Positions 1 through 11,631 of a DNA stretch of 64,000 nt are shown here, one piece after another. Source of the stretch: Siphonodentalium dalli. Lineage: Eukaryota > Mollusca > Scaphopoda > Gadilida > Siphonodentaliidae. The stretch's first letter is position 1; each line of letters opens with the position of its first letter. The notes beneath the pieces are model-generated. The model was not told where the DNA came from. It saw only the letters and a list, made by a program, of their open reading frames with translations, and did no database searches. Location of the stretch: assembly GCA_032622095.1 (NCBI GenBank), contig CP136068.1, forward strand, positions 157,799,465-157,863,464, read 5' to 3'. Position numbers and translations under genes: made by a program.

Positions 1-56
1 TCATCATGATGTCTTTTACTTGTATGTATACATCAGGGTATGTGCTGGACCAAAAT

Positions 57-620
57 TTACTTTTGCCAAATAATTTGCCAAATGAAAATATTTTTTGCCA
101 AATTATTTTAGCATTTGCCAAATGCTATCGCTGATAATATCATTTTCTGCATCATTAAGTCTTATGTTTCGGCACTCCTGGTTTGAACAACTTTTCATAT
201 CGATTGAAAAGCAGTTAGTTAATAATTAATTATGCTCGCATTCATCTCTATTGTGGTGTATCATATAACAATACGCTAATCACCGAACAATACAATGGTA
301 GAAGGGTTGCTTCATCAGAAGGGCAAATCACAGGGGGATTATCTATGTAAACACTATGACCACACAAAATAACTCCAACCATCGATACTAATGCTATGAG
401 ATTAACTGTTTCTTAATAGAGGTGTTAACTTTTTCTAAACCTTATAAAACACAACTAATATAACTATGTTGTAAGAGTTTCCTGAAATGAATGATATTGA
501 TTGACCAATATTTATCAACTTTCTCAAGGAATTAAAAAGTGACTTGCCAAAACTTTTGCCAAATGAAAATATTTTTTGCCAAATGTTAATTATTTTTGCC
601 ATTGGCAAATTTGGCAAGTG
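57..620. repeat. Dispersed TTTGCCAAAT motif copies
   Basis: The motif ttgccaaatgaaaatatttt occurs near 72-92 and again near 556-576. Each copy sits in a cluster of shorter ttgccaaat words, at 57-126 and 543-620. Nothing coding is visible in 1-736, which is probably intron or flank of the gene whose exon begins at 737. Confidence 0.5.
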
Positions 621-736
621 ACCCTGGTATACATTCTTAGTATACAGTCAATATTGCAAGAACTTTTGTCTTTTCTGACTATGTAACTATATCAGGATTC
701 CTGCATTTTTCTTGACATTTTATTTCTGTTATGCAG

Positions 737-803
737 GTGGTGTTGATGAGAACTTGGAGGTTGACGTAACTACAGTAGAGCTCATCACTGCATTTGTAAG
801 CAG
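737..803 (+). CDS. Internal exon of an unidentified multi-exon gene
   Basis: The sequence shows a pyrimidine-rich tract ending in atgcag at 736, then 67 open bases and a gtatgt donor at 804. Read with two leading bases, it gives GVDENLEVDVTTVELITAFV and then a serine codon completed in the next exon. The other frames contain stops. The exon ends after two codon bases, which fits the single leading base of the exon at 3409. No family is recognised. The upstream exon lies outside the window or was not found. Confidence 0.5.
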
Positions 804-1443
804 GTATGTTCTTCGTGACCTACAAAATACAATTTTATGAATAATACTAATTTTGGAAGTCTTTCATAATCATTCTTAAAACAAAAGTCAAATACTGTGC
901 CTGACCAGGACTGTCAAACAAATCATGTATGCTAAGGCCAAACAGAAAAAAGATATTTGATTCTTAGGCAATTATTTTGGAAATCAATGCGAGAGCGAGG
1001 GTTTTATTATTATCTTTTATTTTGTTGCGCTACATATCCAATTCATATAAAAATACGGAATATAAATACAGTCTGAACGAAAAGTTAAAGTGATCATCCA
1101 AACTATCGTAGAAAGTCTTGATTCACTTATTCCGCTGACTAATTAGAGACTGTATATGCACCGCAATGGATGATAGACAATAAAACTTCAAATAACCATC
1201 ATAACATGGCCAACATACACTGCTTGTCAAACTTTATTGCACTCCGGTTTGCGTGCCTTCGATCACAATAGCGTAGAAAGGGGGGAAACTTAATCTTGCA
1301 GGGTTACTTTCTTACTTTGCAAAGTTCGCAAAGGTCAGGTCATTCAATATCCGACTTCCTGCTGATCTTTTATCGAAATATTTCAACACATTTGGCCAAT
1401 AAACTTGGGGTTTTGGACAACCTGTGGTGACAATATACCTGAT

Positions 1444-3045
1444 CAGGCCTCAGCTTGCAGGTTGAGAATAGGGAGAAGTGACTTCTCCCTCTGGCAGAAA
1501 TAGGGAGAAGTGAGAGAAAAATAGGGAGAAGTGAGAGACTGGAGAATAATTTCATCTGATAATTTATTTAATATGTATAGGTTAAACAAACGGAAAAAAA
1601 AAACATTATAATGGAAAAAAATTCAAATTTTTCATTTAAAGGGGTACTGTACCCCAATTTTAATAAATTCCCGGTGACAATAGCGATCTAATATCAATAT
1701 TATATTTTAAAATAACTAATTTGAGTCGACGATGTCTACTGAAAACGTTCCGGTTAACAGGCTATCGCAAAAGTAAAATTGAATTATTTAATATAAATTA
1801 ATTTATGGCTGGAGTCATAAAATGGAGAATTATGCCAGTACGAGTTACCGTTCTTGAAATAGTATCTGTTGAGTGTCTTTTATCGACGGCCGTTCGCGAA
1901 CATTATTGAGTTATGTTACCTGCAAAAGAAAGGCTCGCTATAACCGATCGGAAAAAAACAAGATTCATAAAGCGTCAAGTATTTTTATAGGGAGTGAGAT
2001 TGTTCGATGGAAGAGATTGAAGTCATCAATTGAAGCTGTGAACAATGAACTTCCGGTTCTTCCTGCGACCTGAGTCTTCTCCGGTGAAGGTCAAAAACAT
2101 GGCGCGTAGTTTGAAATCGTAATATTTTCGTTTCGTTTTTCTTCGCTAAATTAGGTTTATACGAAACTCATATAACACGAACACAATCTAACTTGAAAGT
2201 TATTTCAATGGGAGTAAATACAACAAAAATTGTCTATCCCTGTGTACAGTACCCCTTTAAATGTAATATAGATTGTTTGTTGCATTTGGTTTGCATATAT
2301 ATGCCATAATTAACGGCCTTGAGACGTTGAGTCTTGACATCGATTACCGAGTGTCTCTAAGAGTCTAAAATCACTGAATCATTGGGAATAAAATTACGAT
2401 TTTCCGGTTATGGATCACGTTTTATTTCGAACAAGGCAATACATTGATTAAAACTTTATTTGCACACTATAAAATGGTGCTCTCGGATAATTTTTTCACC
2501 AAATATATTCAGTAACATCAGGTAACATCGGATAATTTAAAGGGAGTACGGATTCAATAGAATTATTTGAGGTCCATTCAATTCGCATTCTGTTATTGCG
2601 TAAAAACACGGAATACCACAACGACTGAAACGGAACTAAAACAAACAAAACGTTTAAATCGGCAATATAATAATAATTTGAGTCGGCGGTTTTAAAGCAG
2701 TCGGTCGGGACGAGCAGAAACCAACACTTTATTAAGTATGGCCCAAACGGAAGGCTTCTTTGTTTGATATATTATAATCCTTGTCTGGACATTGAAGACC
2801 GCATTTACTTACTCAATGCTGTTAAACAAAAGGAGTCGACCTTGTGTCAACATTTTGTCACTGTTTGACTCGCAGGCGATATATTCATAATTGATTTGTA
2901 ACACTATAGCATGCATGGCTTATCGCTTGCTACAGCCGTAGGATAATTTTGGGAAAATCGGAGGGCGACTTCACTTCTCCCTGGCGCGACTTCGAGGCGT
3001 CGAGGGCGACTATTTCGCCCTACTCGCCTGGTAAGCTGAGGCCTG
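1444..3045. mobile_element. Non-autonomous hAT-type element with 8-bp target duplication
   Basis: The element starts CAGGCCTCAGCTT at 1444 and ends with the inverse, AAGCTGAGGCCTG, at 3045. It is flanked on both sides by the 8-bp direct repeat TACCTGAT (1436-1443 and 3046-3053). An 8-bp duplication and a CAG terminus are the signature of the hAT superfamily. No transposase reading frame is visible. Subterminal agggagaagtg words are repeated near the left end. A TTAA-type MITE (1636-2260) is nested inside, so this element is the older of the two. Both lie in the intron between the exons at 737 and 3409. Confidence 0.82.
1636..2260. mobile_element. TTAA-flanked MITE (AGGGGTACTGTAC termini)
   Basis: TTAA at 1636-1639 is followed by AGGGGTACTGTAC. 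The right end is GTACAGTACCCCT followed by TTAA at 2257-2260. TTAA target duplications are typical of piggyBac-type transposition. The 617-bp interior has no convincing gene. Confidence 0.75.
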
Positions 3046-3408
3046 TACCTGATAGTTATTGTTGCCTATGGTCTTTTGTTAAATACCCATTGTAGTTAGC
3101 TCCTGTTTGATATTTGAAACCTAACTAATTTCCTTGTGACAGTTTCCTATTTTCGTGTTACCGGTTTACAACAATGGTGAAATCCAAAATTGAAATAAAA
3201 TGGTCCAACGCAGGCCATTTTTTTTCAATGCGGCGATGCCTGAGAATCAAAACCCTTTTTTTTTTTGGCCCAAGGTAAAAAATTTAAATTAGTTACCTGT
3301 TTTATTGTCTGTTGACAATTTACGGGGTATTAATAGTTTATTTTGATGGCCTTAATGAATAAATATATATTATTATTATATTAATATTTATTTTTGTCTT
3401 AAATTTAG

Positions 3409-3508
3409 CGATGAAGAAGAGGAAGACAGACAAGCGCTCTTATTTCTGCCCGTCGCTCCGGACATTGATGAACCTGAGGAAGGCTGGTCTGTTCAAGTCG
3501 AGAATATG
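3409..3508 (+). CDS. Internal exon of the same gene (acidic segment)
   Basis: The acceptor is aaatttag at 3408 and the donor is gtgaga at 3509. The 100-bp exon has one leading base that completes the serine codon of the exon at 737, then 33 codons ending in phase 0. It encodes an acidic stretch, DEEEEDR, followed by residues including LLFLPVAPDIDEPEEGW. The open frame and matching phase support a genuine exon. The protein family is not recognised. Confidence 0.55.
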
Positions 3509-4249
3509 GTGAGATCAGGGCCCGAATTACTTTTGCATAGCAAACTGTTATGCATAACTGGAGATTGCATAGCACTCTTGAAGAATTGCATATCAAATGT
3601 TTAAATCTCTTGAAATGCTTCACGCCACACACATGTGTCACACAGTGTCAGGTCAATAAGCTAAAGAGATCACCCAATGTAGATAAACGTACTCTGTAGA
3701 GATGGATAATTGAGCATTAAAACAGTTAGTGAACTCACCGGCAAGCTCACAAACTGTTTTCATGCTCAATTCCCATGAATAAAAAAAAGAAAAATTTAAA
3801 TATTCCAAAAAAACAAACGCAAAAATGCATATAAATATATCTGTACCACAGTACTTGAGAAATCAAAATTGTATTTCTACTTGTAGCGATGCTATTTCTA
3901 CATGTAGCGATGCTATTTCTACCTGTAGCGATGCTATTTTTACCTGTAGCGATGCTATTGAAATTTGCCTGTAAATACCGTGCAATTATCTTTTAAGGTA
4001 CTACATACAGAGAAACATCATTTTCCTTATTTTAGTTGGTCAATCAATTGAAATCAACACTGCTGGCATCGTTCCGAACAGGTGTGGAGCTGCTGTTAAG
4101 AAATTAGGACACGCACATGTGCTTTATGGCAGAGTGACCGACACTAATTAAAGCTCTGATGGGGTGATCCAATACCGAATAATGTAATTATTTTCATAAT
4201 TGTTCATGCTCAAATCCCCGAATACGTTTATCTCCTAATTATTTCACAG
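3509..4249 (+). other. Intron with a short tandem repeat
   Basis: This is the intron between two phase-matched exons. At about 3871-3960 it holds roughly four copies of a 21-bp unit, gcgatgctatttctacctgta. A second feature is the phrase caaactgttttcatgctc, which recurs near 35026. Nothing else is visible. Confidence 0.5.
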
Positions 4250-4373
4250 GCACCAGAAGAACAGACTGTGGAGAAAAAAAAATCGAGCCAAACGACGGAG
4301 GCTGGTCCGACTCCTAGTAAACGGAAGAAAACTAAATCCGTAGACATCGACCTTCCTTCTGCACCATTGGATG
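4250..4373 (+). CDS. Internal exon of the same gene (lysine-rich, NLS-like)
   Basis: The acceptor atttcacag ends at 4249 and the donor gtaagt starts at 4374. The exon reads in phase 0 directly from the exon ending at 3508 and leaves one codon base at its end. It encodes APEEQTVEKKKSS, then a basic cluster SKRKKTK resembling a nuclear localisation signal, then IDLPSAPLD. The phase-1 end fits the exon at 14089, implying a 9.7-kb intron filled with transposons. Nuclear function is an inference from composition only. Confidence 0.6.
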
Positions 4374-4601
4374 GTAAGTAATTCTGTGTCCTAGTCAGCA
4401 AGGTGCATAGTGCATTAGACTGTCAAAAGGTGTCCAGCTGATGAAGGTCGTTCAATAAATGTCATGATACAGGGTCATTAACAAGTGCAAATGCACAAAG
4501 AAGAGTTACAACTCCAAAGATTGAGATATCTTAGGCAAGAGCCTGACGTGTTTCTTCGCTAGTGCGAGTCATCGGAGGCAATGAATGGCCGTGTGGTCGG
4601 C

Positions 4602-4706
4602 CTTATATACCCTACCACAGGGGTGACGTCATCTCCTGCTCCGTGATTGGTCAGATATATCGATTGTTTCCAATTGGTTGAAAGGTAGACCGCCATTGGT
4701 CACGTG
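4602..4706 (-). promoter_or_regulatory. Promoter-like cluster: TATA, CRE, three CCAAT boxes, E-box (minus strand)
   Basis: Reading the minus strand downward, the order is CACGTG (4701-4706), CCAAT (4695-4699), CCAAT (4673-4677), CCAAT within gaccaatca (4646-4650), TGACGTCA (4624-4631) and a TATA box, gtatataag (4602-4610). The spacing is that of a compact RNA polymerase II promoter pointing toward lower coordinates. No reading frame follows within 200 bp. Promoter activity is inferred. Confidence 0.45.
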
Positions 4707-4912
4707 GTGGTCAAGTGTAGACCGCCAGGGTTGAACTCGGGGGTCAAAGTAGACCGCCAAGTAGATCGCCAATGTGTAGACCGCCAGCGATTTTTGTAGA
4801 CCGCCACGTTGGCGGTCTACATCGGTAGGTAGACCGCCAATGTTGTTGGTAGACCGCCAGGGTGGCGGTCTACATCAATAGTAGACTGACAGCGATTTGT
4901 GTAGACCGCCAA
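4686..4912. repeat. Cluster of gtagaccgcca words in both orientations
   Basis: About ten copies of gtagaccgcca or near matches occur irregularly in 230 bp, with at least two inverse copies (tggcggtctac) that create short hairpins near 4794-4822 and 4848-4873. The spacing is not a fixed period, so this is a word cluster and not a simple tandem array. Confidence 0.6.
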
Positions 4913-5473
4913 GTTATATATGTCATCAAAACTGACCCAGAGACATATTCCTCATAAATGAAGAGGAAATCAGCGGAGATCAACTGGATGTACCGACTGA
5001 GAACGCTTTAACCATTCTGGATGAATAAGAAAGACTTCTAGAAATAGATTGTTTATTATGATACAGGGTCCCCGCGGGTCATGGAAGGTATGGAAAGTCA
5101 TGGAAATTTATTGTGATAAATTCCAGGCCCTTAAAACGTATGGAAAAATATATGTGTCCATAAATGTCATGGAAAGTGAAAACAAAAGCTGCCTGGCTGC
5201 ATACGAACGCTTTTCTCAATGCGATGCAGTCAGTATGCAATATATCGGGTATCGTTATTTACGGTAATGCATGCGAGCAGTGTGTGATCAAATTGAAACA
5301 TCATCAATGATTGGCTGCTTGATAACCTTGACTTGTTATTTCAACCAATGGGCGATACTGTTTGAAAGGAGGTTTGAATGAGCGCGCGCCCGCTTGCTTC
5401 CTGTTTACTGAACACACAAAAGAAAATATTTACGCTTCATCAAAAACCGGATAATTCTATTCTATTATAAAAT

Positions 5474-5605
5474 AATGCCTGGTTAGCTGACGAAGATATG
5501 AAGGCATGGCTTGTGAATGTTCCCGCAAACAAATTCAAGGCCAAATGTAAATTGTGCATCAAAGAAATTGACATCGGAAACATAGGAATTCGAGCGGTGA
5601 AATAA
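5474..5605 (+). pseudogene. N-terminal zinc-finger remnant of the hAT-like transposase
   Basis: An open stretch of 43 codons ending in TAA encodes DEDMKAWLVNVPANKFKAKC followed by KLC and IDIGNIGIRAVK. The CxxC pair and its surroundings resemble the BED-type zinc finger at the amino end of a metazoan hAT-like transposase family. The region beyond the TAA still shows transposase-like words in shifted frames. It is a fragment, with the C-terminal half of the protein starting near 8300. Confidence 0.5.
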
Positions 5606-8299
5606 ACAAATGAAGATGTTACGAGCGAGCATGGGAACAATGCAACAGTTTTTTACACAAAACGAGACTTCGTCCAGTTGTAATGGCACTAATGCAGGCC
5701 ATGCTCTGGCGTATGATTTATTGCCTGTGATCATGAAGACTATCAATGGATATGGAATTTAAAAAGCTATTCAGGTAAGATTAATCATCATAAATATTAA
5801 CTAGGCTTCAAATTCCATGTGGGAAATTTGGATACTTCCATATATCACATTTTCCCATTTCTCATGTTATACATTACATTCTTCCCGCTTTCTCGCTTTA
5901 TCCCATTCTGTCCCCACCCTCCCCTCCCTCTCTTTCTCTCTCTGTCGGTCGCTCTCTCATTAGCTGACTACTTATCCGAATATGAACCATCGCTTTGGTT
6001 TATCATAGTAGACAGCAAGAAGTTGAGAAGAAATAAATTCTCACATTTAGTTTGCTGTTTATGTTTCCTTCAGCTTATACGAGCATTTCTTCTGATGTTT
6101 TATTTTAAAAAACAGAACTATCACCAGGAGGTTCAGCTTTATAGCCGAAATAAAGGCTAGCAGCCTAACGGTTTAAAATTGGGCAATGCAGTGGACTTAT
6201 ATATAGTCTCTTGGTCGTATCACGAAACTATCGGTTGTAATGGTAAAGGAAAGACAGCCGTTTGTTAATTTCACTATGTTGGGTTTGAGTAAGATGCATT
6301 CCTAATTTTGAACACCTGAATGTGACAAAGGCGAATATTTTATATTGTGCCATAATAATCACGAACCGAATCGTGATGGCAAAATAGGTGATTGGTGTAT
6401 TATGACACATGTACTGAGTCGGAATACAATACGTTTGGTGTATTATAATGGCACACGTGAAAAGTCATGATGGCAAAATTCTGGGTGGTTTATTTATTCT
6501 CAGTGAGAGCGTTCCGATGAATGGCAAAAAGCCATATTTCCGACTAAATCCTGAAAAATTACCCATCATTCTGCTGTGGTTAAGGGGTCGATTACTTAGA
6601 GCATTAATTACTGTAACTATGCAAAGTCTCGCCATGAGTAAACCTTCGGCTTTTAGCGCAATTTGAACAGACACAACAAAGTTGTTCCTGGACACTATCT
6701 ATCATATCCACCCATAATTTTTTTTTTATCTCGATGTTTGATTTTTTGATAATTTTCCCCCCTTTGATTTTCGTTCGAATTTGCCAAAACTCTGAACCCA
6801 CCCGAAGCTCTCTCACTGTTGGGCGGGTTGCTTTTATTGCATTGTGGTAAAACTTTGTTGTCATACCTACACGATACTGGTGTACCTGCTCCTGCATTAA
6901 CCTTGCTCATTCATTAGCCCGTTTGATTTGGCGCTATAAATAGGTCATTTTCTTGTCCCGGCCATGGATCGGTAAAGGTTAGAAAAAAAACTTACAAGCG
7001 GTACATTTCGGTCCGCATCACTCTCCCCATTCAGAATTTGCTAAATCTGACGTTTACATCCGCCACATGTCTGCCTGGTCTCACCACTCCACCCTGGTCT
7101 CTCACCGCCTCCCCGAGCCTGGTCTCACCCTTTCTCAACGCATTCTAGATATACTCTACAATTGTCGATAAATGTGAGAGGCCGGTTTAAGGGCCATAAC
7201 TCCATAAATCAAGCACGGACAAAATTCTCAATGTCTTAACGCCCGTGTACTGTAGAAGCTGTACACACGCCGAAAATTTCAGCGTTCTACTTTCAGCGGT
7301 TCCTGAGAGATTAAGCATAACAAACTTACCAGAAAAAAATAATAGAGAGTAATAAATATAATAGGGAAAAATGGAGAAACGTAAAAGGGCAATAACTCTA
7401 TAAAGAAACGTTCGGCCGAAATCCGGATACCGTTATTTTCATTAGCTCTTAGATGTCTACCTTTCCCAGAGATTTCGCGTTCCTACTACCATTGGTTGCC
7501 TCAGTATTGCCAATTAAAGGAAAAAAAACTGCCCCAACAGAAATACAATATACTCCCATATTAAAATATGGAAGTATAATAACAGTTTTCATACTACCGG
7601 TAGTACTGTTTCTGCCTAAGTCTGCCTTATATAATATTGGTGGCTTTATCTGGTGTTATGCGAATTATGGGTAACTTTTCAGGATTTAGTCGGAAATATG
7701 GCTTGTTGACATCATCGGAAAGCTCTCCCCGAGAAGCGGTATACATGTATTAACTCTATTGAGCTGAATTCAATTACATCAACAGTCTCATACTGTATGC
7801 AGGTAAATGTTTATCTGTCTGTTTATATGCAAGATGGGTAACTCTATTTACCTTAATTAAATTACATCAACATTTCTATCTGACTGTTTACATGGATATG
7901 CAAGAGGGATAACTCTATTTACCTAAATTAATATATGACCGTATTTATACAAGAGGGATAACTCTATTTACCTTAATTAAATTACATCAGCATTGCCATA
8001 CTGTTTGCGATCTATACATGTATAACTGTGTTTTGTGTGGTTATGCAAGAGTGATAACTATATTACCTTATTAAATTAGTAAATTACACCAACATTATCA
8101 TACTGGCTACCAATATAAATATTATATATTATTAGTGACTTTGTCTTGTGTGATTATGCAAGAGGGATAACTGCATTCACAATTTCAGCCTGGTTAATTA
8201 CATCAACAATCTCTATTATCTTATACTGTTAGCTGTGTAGCCTGGCTACAAAAATGTTCAAAATATAATCACTTGACTGTACTACATATGAATCAATTT
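5606..8299. other. Non-coding interior of the hAT relic with older repeats
   Basis: This interior holds a CT-rich tract near 5918-5960. It also holds two inverted pieces of a dispersed repeat (plus orientation 6500-6600, minus orientation 7665-7735; a third copy lies at 28618-28730, keyed on ccatatttccgactaaatcc). A mollusc-type 'gggccataactc' stretch lies near 7190-7320. A loose tandem array spans 7836-8185, built on gataactctatttacct units of variable spacing. No supported gene. Confidence 0.5.
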
Positions 8300-9898
8300 G
8301 ATAAATTCCAGGTTTCGATGGATAGCCCAATTGTGAACTGGAATCTGTTTGAGCTGTTACAGAAGGAACTTGCCAGTGAAGATGCCCCAGAACTGTTAAA
8401 TATTTGATCATGCGGCTTGCATACTGTGCATAATGCTTTTAAGCATGGACACACAAGTTCTCAATTCTATGTCAGCAGTGTGCTAAAAGCTTTGCACTAC
8501 CTTTTTCTTGATGCCCCTGCCAGACGAGACGACTTCACCAACATAACTAATACATCAGTTTTTGGAATGCCGTTCAGTGGACATCGATGGATAGAGAATG
8601 TACCAATGGTCCAGCAAGCACAGCAAATCTGGCCAGCAGTGCAGATATGTCAGGAAAGTGAAAGTCAGCACAGATTATGACATGCCAAAATCCAAATCAT
8701 ATCAGGACATTGTTAAGGCCACAGATGATAAATGTTGAAAGTATAGCAAACCAACTGAGGCCGTTCCTTACCCTGTTTCAGACCTCTGGTACCATTCTTA
8801 TGTGAGCATCTGGAAAAAATGATGAGAGGAATAATTAAGAGGTTCATTAAGCCAGATATTCTGTCATATGCTCATGGCATTTTGAAGATTGATGTGAAGA
8901 AAGCCGAAAATAGAGTTGGGTACAGGTAAGTTGTAGGTTTCAAGGCTGTAATGGAGGTCAAGAAACTTCTTGATAACAAAACAATTTCAGACATAGAATC
9001 CATGGATTTTAGACTCAGTTGTATGGCCTATTTATCAAAAATTGCAGAACATTTGATGGATAAGACACCAATGGCTTATACACTGGTAAGAAATATGCGC
9101 TGAATCCTAAGCACATGGTGAATGACCCACTTGGATCGGCTGCGCAGTTCAAGATTGTTCTCCAAAATCTTGTTGAGTCGAATCGACTGCGATAATCTGC
9201 TGAGATTATTTAACGACTTCCTGGATTCAATGGATGTGGAGTTGAGAAGTGTATTGATATTTATGATATAACGAAAATGGCAGCAGAGGACTTTGTGAGA
9301 CCAGACAAGTTATTTCATGAATAAATGTGTGTAATATCTTCTAATTTCTCTTCACTGTGGAGGGTGGTGAAACTATGATTGACTATGTCACATGGTCAAG
9401 GCACAGTAGAGCATGGATTTTCCATAAATAAGGAGGTGATGGCAGCTAATATGCAAGAGTTGTAATTGCTTTCACAGCGAGTTATCATAGACCACATCGG
9501 CCACATTGGAGGGCTTGAAAGCTTTGTGGTAACACACACCATCATTGTTAAAGTATGCATCAGCTGCTCGACAAAAGTACAGGAACCATCTGGATGAGCA
9601 AAATAAAGCAAACTCATTATCAACCAGGGCTAAAAAAATAAAGAATATTCAGGATGAGATACGGGAGCTAGGCAGGAAGAAACAGATTTTGGACACCGAT
9701 ATTAAAGGATTATCTGATAAGGCTGATGATCTTGCTATGGAGGCAGAAGCTAAAAGAAAGATCAACCTGATATTGGAGTCAAATGCCTTAAACAAATCAT
9801 GCCGAGAAAAGAAAGAGGATGTTGTGCTCATTGAAGTTGGAAAAACTTCAGCAGAAATTGTCGGAAAATTCACAGTAAATCCAGACTGCACGTCGTGA
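8300..9898 (+). pseudogene. hAT-like transposase C-terminal pseudogene
   Basis: The plus strand encodes a recognisable transposase core of a BED/hAT-like family: SMDSPIVNWNLFELLQKE near 8318, then CGLHTVHNAFKHG and DAPARRDDF, then HRWIENVP (8417-8680). A TGA interrupts the frame at about 8405, before the CGLH motif. Frameshifts follow after 8680. Near 9400 the words VEHGFSINKEV correspond to the hAT dimerisation motif. The last piece, 9545-9898, is a coiled-coil-rich tail with ARQKYRNHLDEQNK and many Lys and Glu residues. The motif order is that of the intact family, so it is one copy that decayed in place. Family assignment rests on remembered motifs, not on a search. Confidence 0.7.
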
Positions 9899-10144
9899 CG
9901 GTGTACATATGTTAGATATTATAATTCAATTCACATGCATTGGACTTTGATGATTGTGTAAAACAAAAACTTGTGTCAACAGTAGACTTTGATTCCTTTA
10001 AATACTAGTATCAACTGTAATTCGAAGCCAATGCTAATGTGAGTATTAGATTTTGAACTTCTACTGTCTAACAGCGGCCGGGACACACATAGTTTTCGGT
10101 ATTACACCACCCCTATTCACTATAAAAATGTAATGGAATTTTGT

Positions 10145-10544
10145 TTAACCCTTTACCCAACAAACCGGCCAAAACCGGCCAAATAAAGCTTCAACAGCCT
10201 AAATTATCTTGGGTCTGTCTCAATAAAACCATACAAATATGGATATCATTGGAACCGGCTCCTTGACCACATTGTGATAGTTACAGTTATACCCTGTGCC
10301 AATGCATTCTCTTATATATGCGAGTCGACCATAGGTCGCCTCGCATATATAAGAGAATGCATTGGCCTAAAAAAAATCTTTTTTTAACACTTTTTACCAT
10401 TTTTGCTTACATTCTTTAACAATTTTATAATTTTTAATGTGTTAAGCCAATGCATTCTCTTATATATGCGAGGCGACCTATGGTCGACTCGCATATATAA
10501 GAGAATGCATTGGCACAGGGCCCTTCTGTTGGGTAAAGGGTTAA
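10145..10544 (+). mobile_element. TTAA MITE family 1, copy 1
   Basis: TTAA at 10145-10148 is followed by CCCTTTACCCAACA. The perfect 14-bp inverse TGTTGGGTAAAGGG precedes TTAA at 10541-10544. The 392-bp interior has two copies, in opposite order, of a 70-bp palindrome (ccaatgcattctcttatata...), at 10298-10366 and about 10448-10514, joined by an AT-rich spacer. It has no coding capacity. TTAA ends suggest piggyBac-type mobilisation. Confidence 0.88.
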
Positions 10545-10586
10545 AAAGTCATGGAATTTTGTTTCCAAAAAGCTGCAGGAACCCTG

Positions 10587-11631
10587 TGATATGGACCCTG
10601 TGATATGGACCCTGTGATATGGCCTTTATTTAGCTCTTTCATGACTGGAGCTTCCTGAATTTTTGCAAAAATCCTATAGGTAGCCTTGCATAAATAAGAG
10701 AATCCATTGGCCGAACAATATTTACCTTGTCCGTACGGAATGTGACAACATCTCTCAGTTAGTTTATTAACATGAGGGTCCATATACCAAAGCACGTTAC
10801 ACAAGTTGCGCAAAATTCCTGCGTTTTGAAATTGGGTAAAACAGTTTTATTGTTTTATTGAGAAAAGAAAATGCAGTTTCCCCACCATTTTCAACAGACA
10901 CTTCTGTGCGGCATCTTCCATTGTATTGTGGAAATAGCAGCCGAAAAAATCTTGCAACCTGGACCGAATTTAGATTCTGGCAAACAAACTTAGTCCTGTG
11001 AATCCTGCGACTTTCCAACAGAAATCCCACTAATACACGCATCACAATCAGCAATAGCCTCACCGTGGTCCTCTGTGACACACATACTTTTCAGCGTCAT
11101 GCTAGGTTTTGTTTACCGAGTGTTCGCTGGCATGTTACGGGTGAACTCCATTGGCGAGTCGGAGCACTTTCATTTTAGAATCACCATCCTTGCATTGCGG
11201 GCGGAGATGACTTGAGCTTATTGTGTTGTATTGTTTGCTCGTATTGACATCACCAAGATTTTGGGCGGCAGCCTCTTTTTATATTCTTATTTGTTGTAAG
11301 CTATAAAAAGTAGCCAGCGAGACGCGGATATACTTGAGAAACATATTGTTGTTTTTTTGTGGCCTTTAATACCTAAAACTTCAGGACATTACTACTGACA
11401 CATTGAAGATGTGCAACATATTGGTGTAACCAACTCCTCCCTGCTACCTTCGTCGGGGGCCATTTTGGTCAGCGACCTTTTATTTGAACATATTTTATTG
11501 TTATAATTAATACATGAATTCATCCCTGTCAATTAGCCCAGCTATTGGCTGAGCTGAGACGACAATAAGAAATATTGTCCAAGGCAAACTTCAGAAACTG
11601 CCAATATTTTATACAAAATTGAAACAACATT
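10587..11631. other. No supported gene
   Basis: The stretch starts with a short 14-bp tandem (tgatatggaccctg) at 10587-10624. The remainder is plain intron-like sequence. Short open frames on the minus strand lack splice context or recognisable motifs. Confidence 0.4.

Larger units (their letters stand above)
4477..5057 (-). mobile_element. Insertion flanked by 13-bp direct repeats, with promoter-like sequence
   Basis: The 13-mer atgatacagggtc occurs at 4464-4476 and 5058-5070, bracketing about 580 bp as an insertion with target duplication would. The interior carries a minus-strand promoter-like cluster and a cluster of gtagaccgcca words, described separately. The element class is unknown; a solo LTR or another retroposed sequence are possible readings. 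The right-hand 13-mer overlaps the start of the hAT terminus at 5064, so the direct repeat may instead reflect hAT end sequence. Confidence 0.35.
5064..10586 (+). mobile_element. Decayed hAT-like autonomous transposon (about 5.5 kb)
   Basis: The left end reads cagggtccccgcgggtcatgg at 5064 and the right end reads gcaggaaccctg, ending at 10586. CAGGGT-type inverted termini suit a hAT element. Inside, on the plus strand, are a BED-like zinc-finger remnant (5474-5605) and a C-terminal transposase remnant (8300-9898). Subterminal 'tcatggaa' words occur at both ends. A clear 8-bp target duplication is not seen (ttatgata versus tgatatgg), so the exact ends are uncertain. A TTAA MITE (10145-10544) has inserted close to the right end. 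The whole unit sits in the intron between the exons at 4250 and 14089. Confidence 0.6.

Noticed and set aside
1873-2073. 66-codon frame inside the first TTAA MITE
   Set aside because: No transposase motif, and MITEs of this size are non-coding.
5819-6160. 113-codon plus-strand frame in the hAT interior
   Set aside because: A pyrimidine-rich tract yields hydrophobic Phe/Leu/Ser runs without homology.
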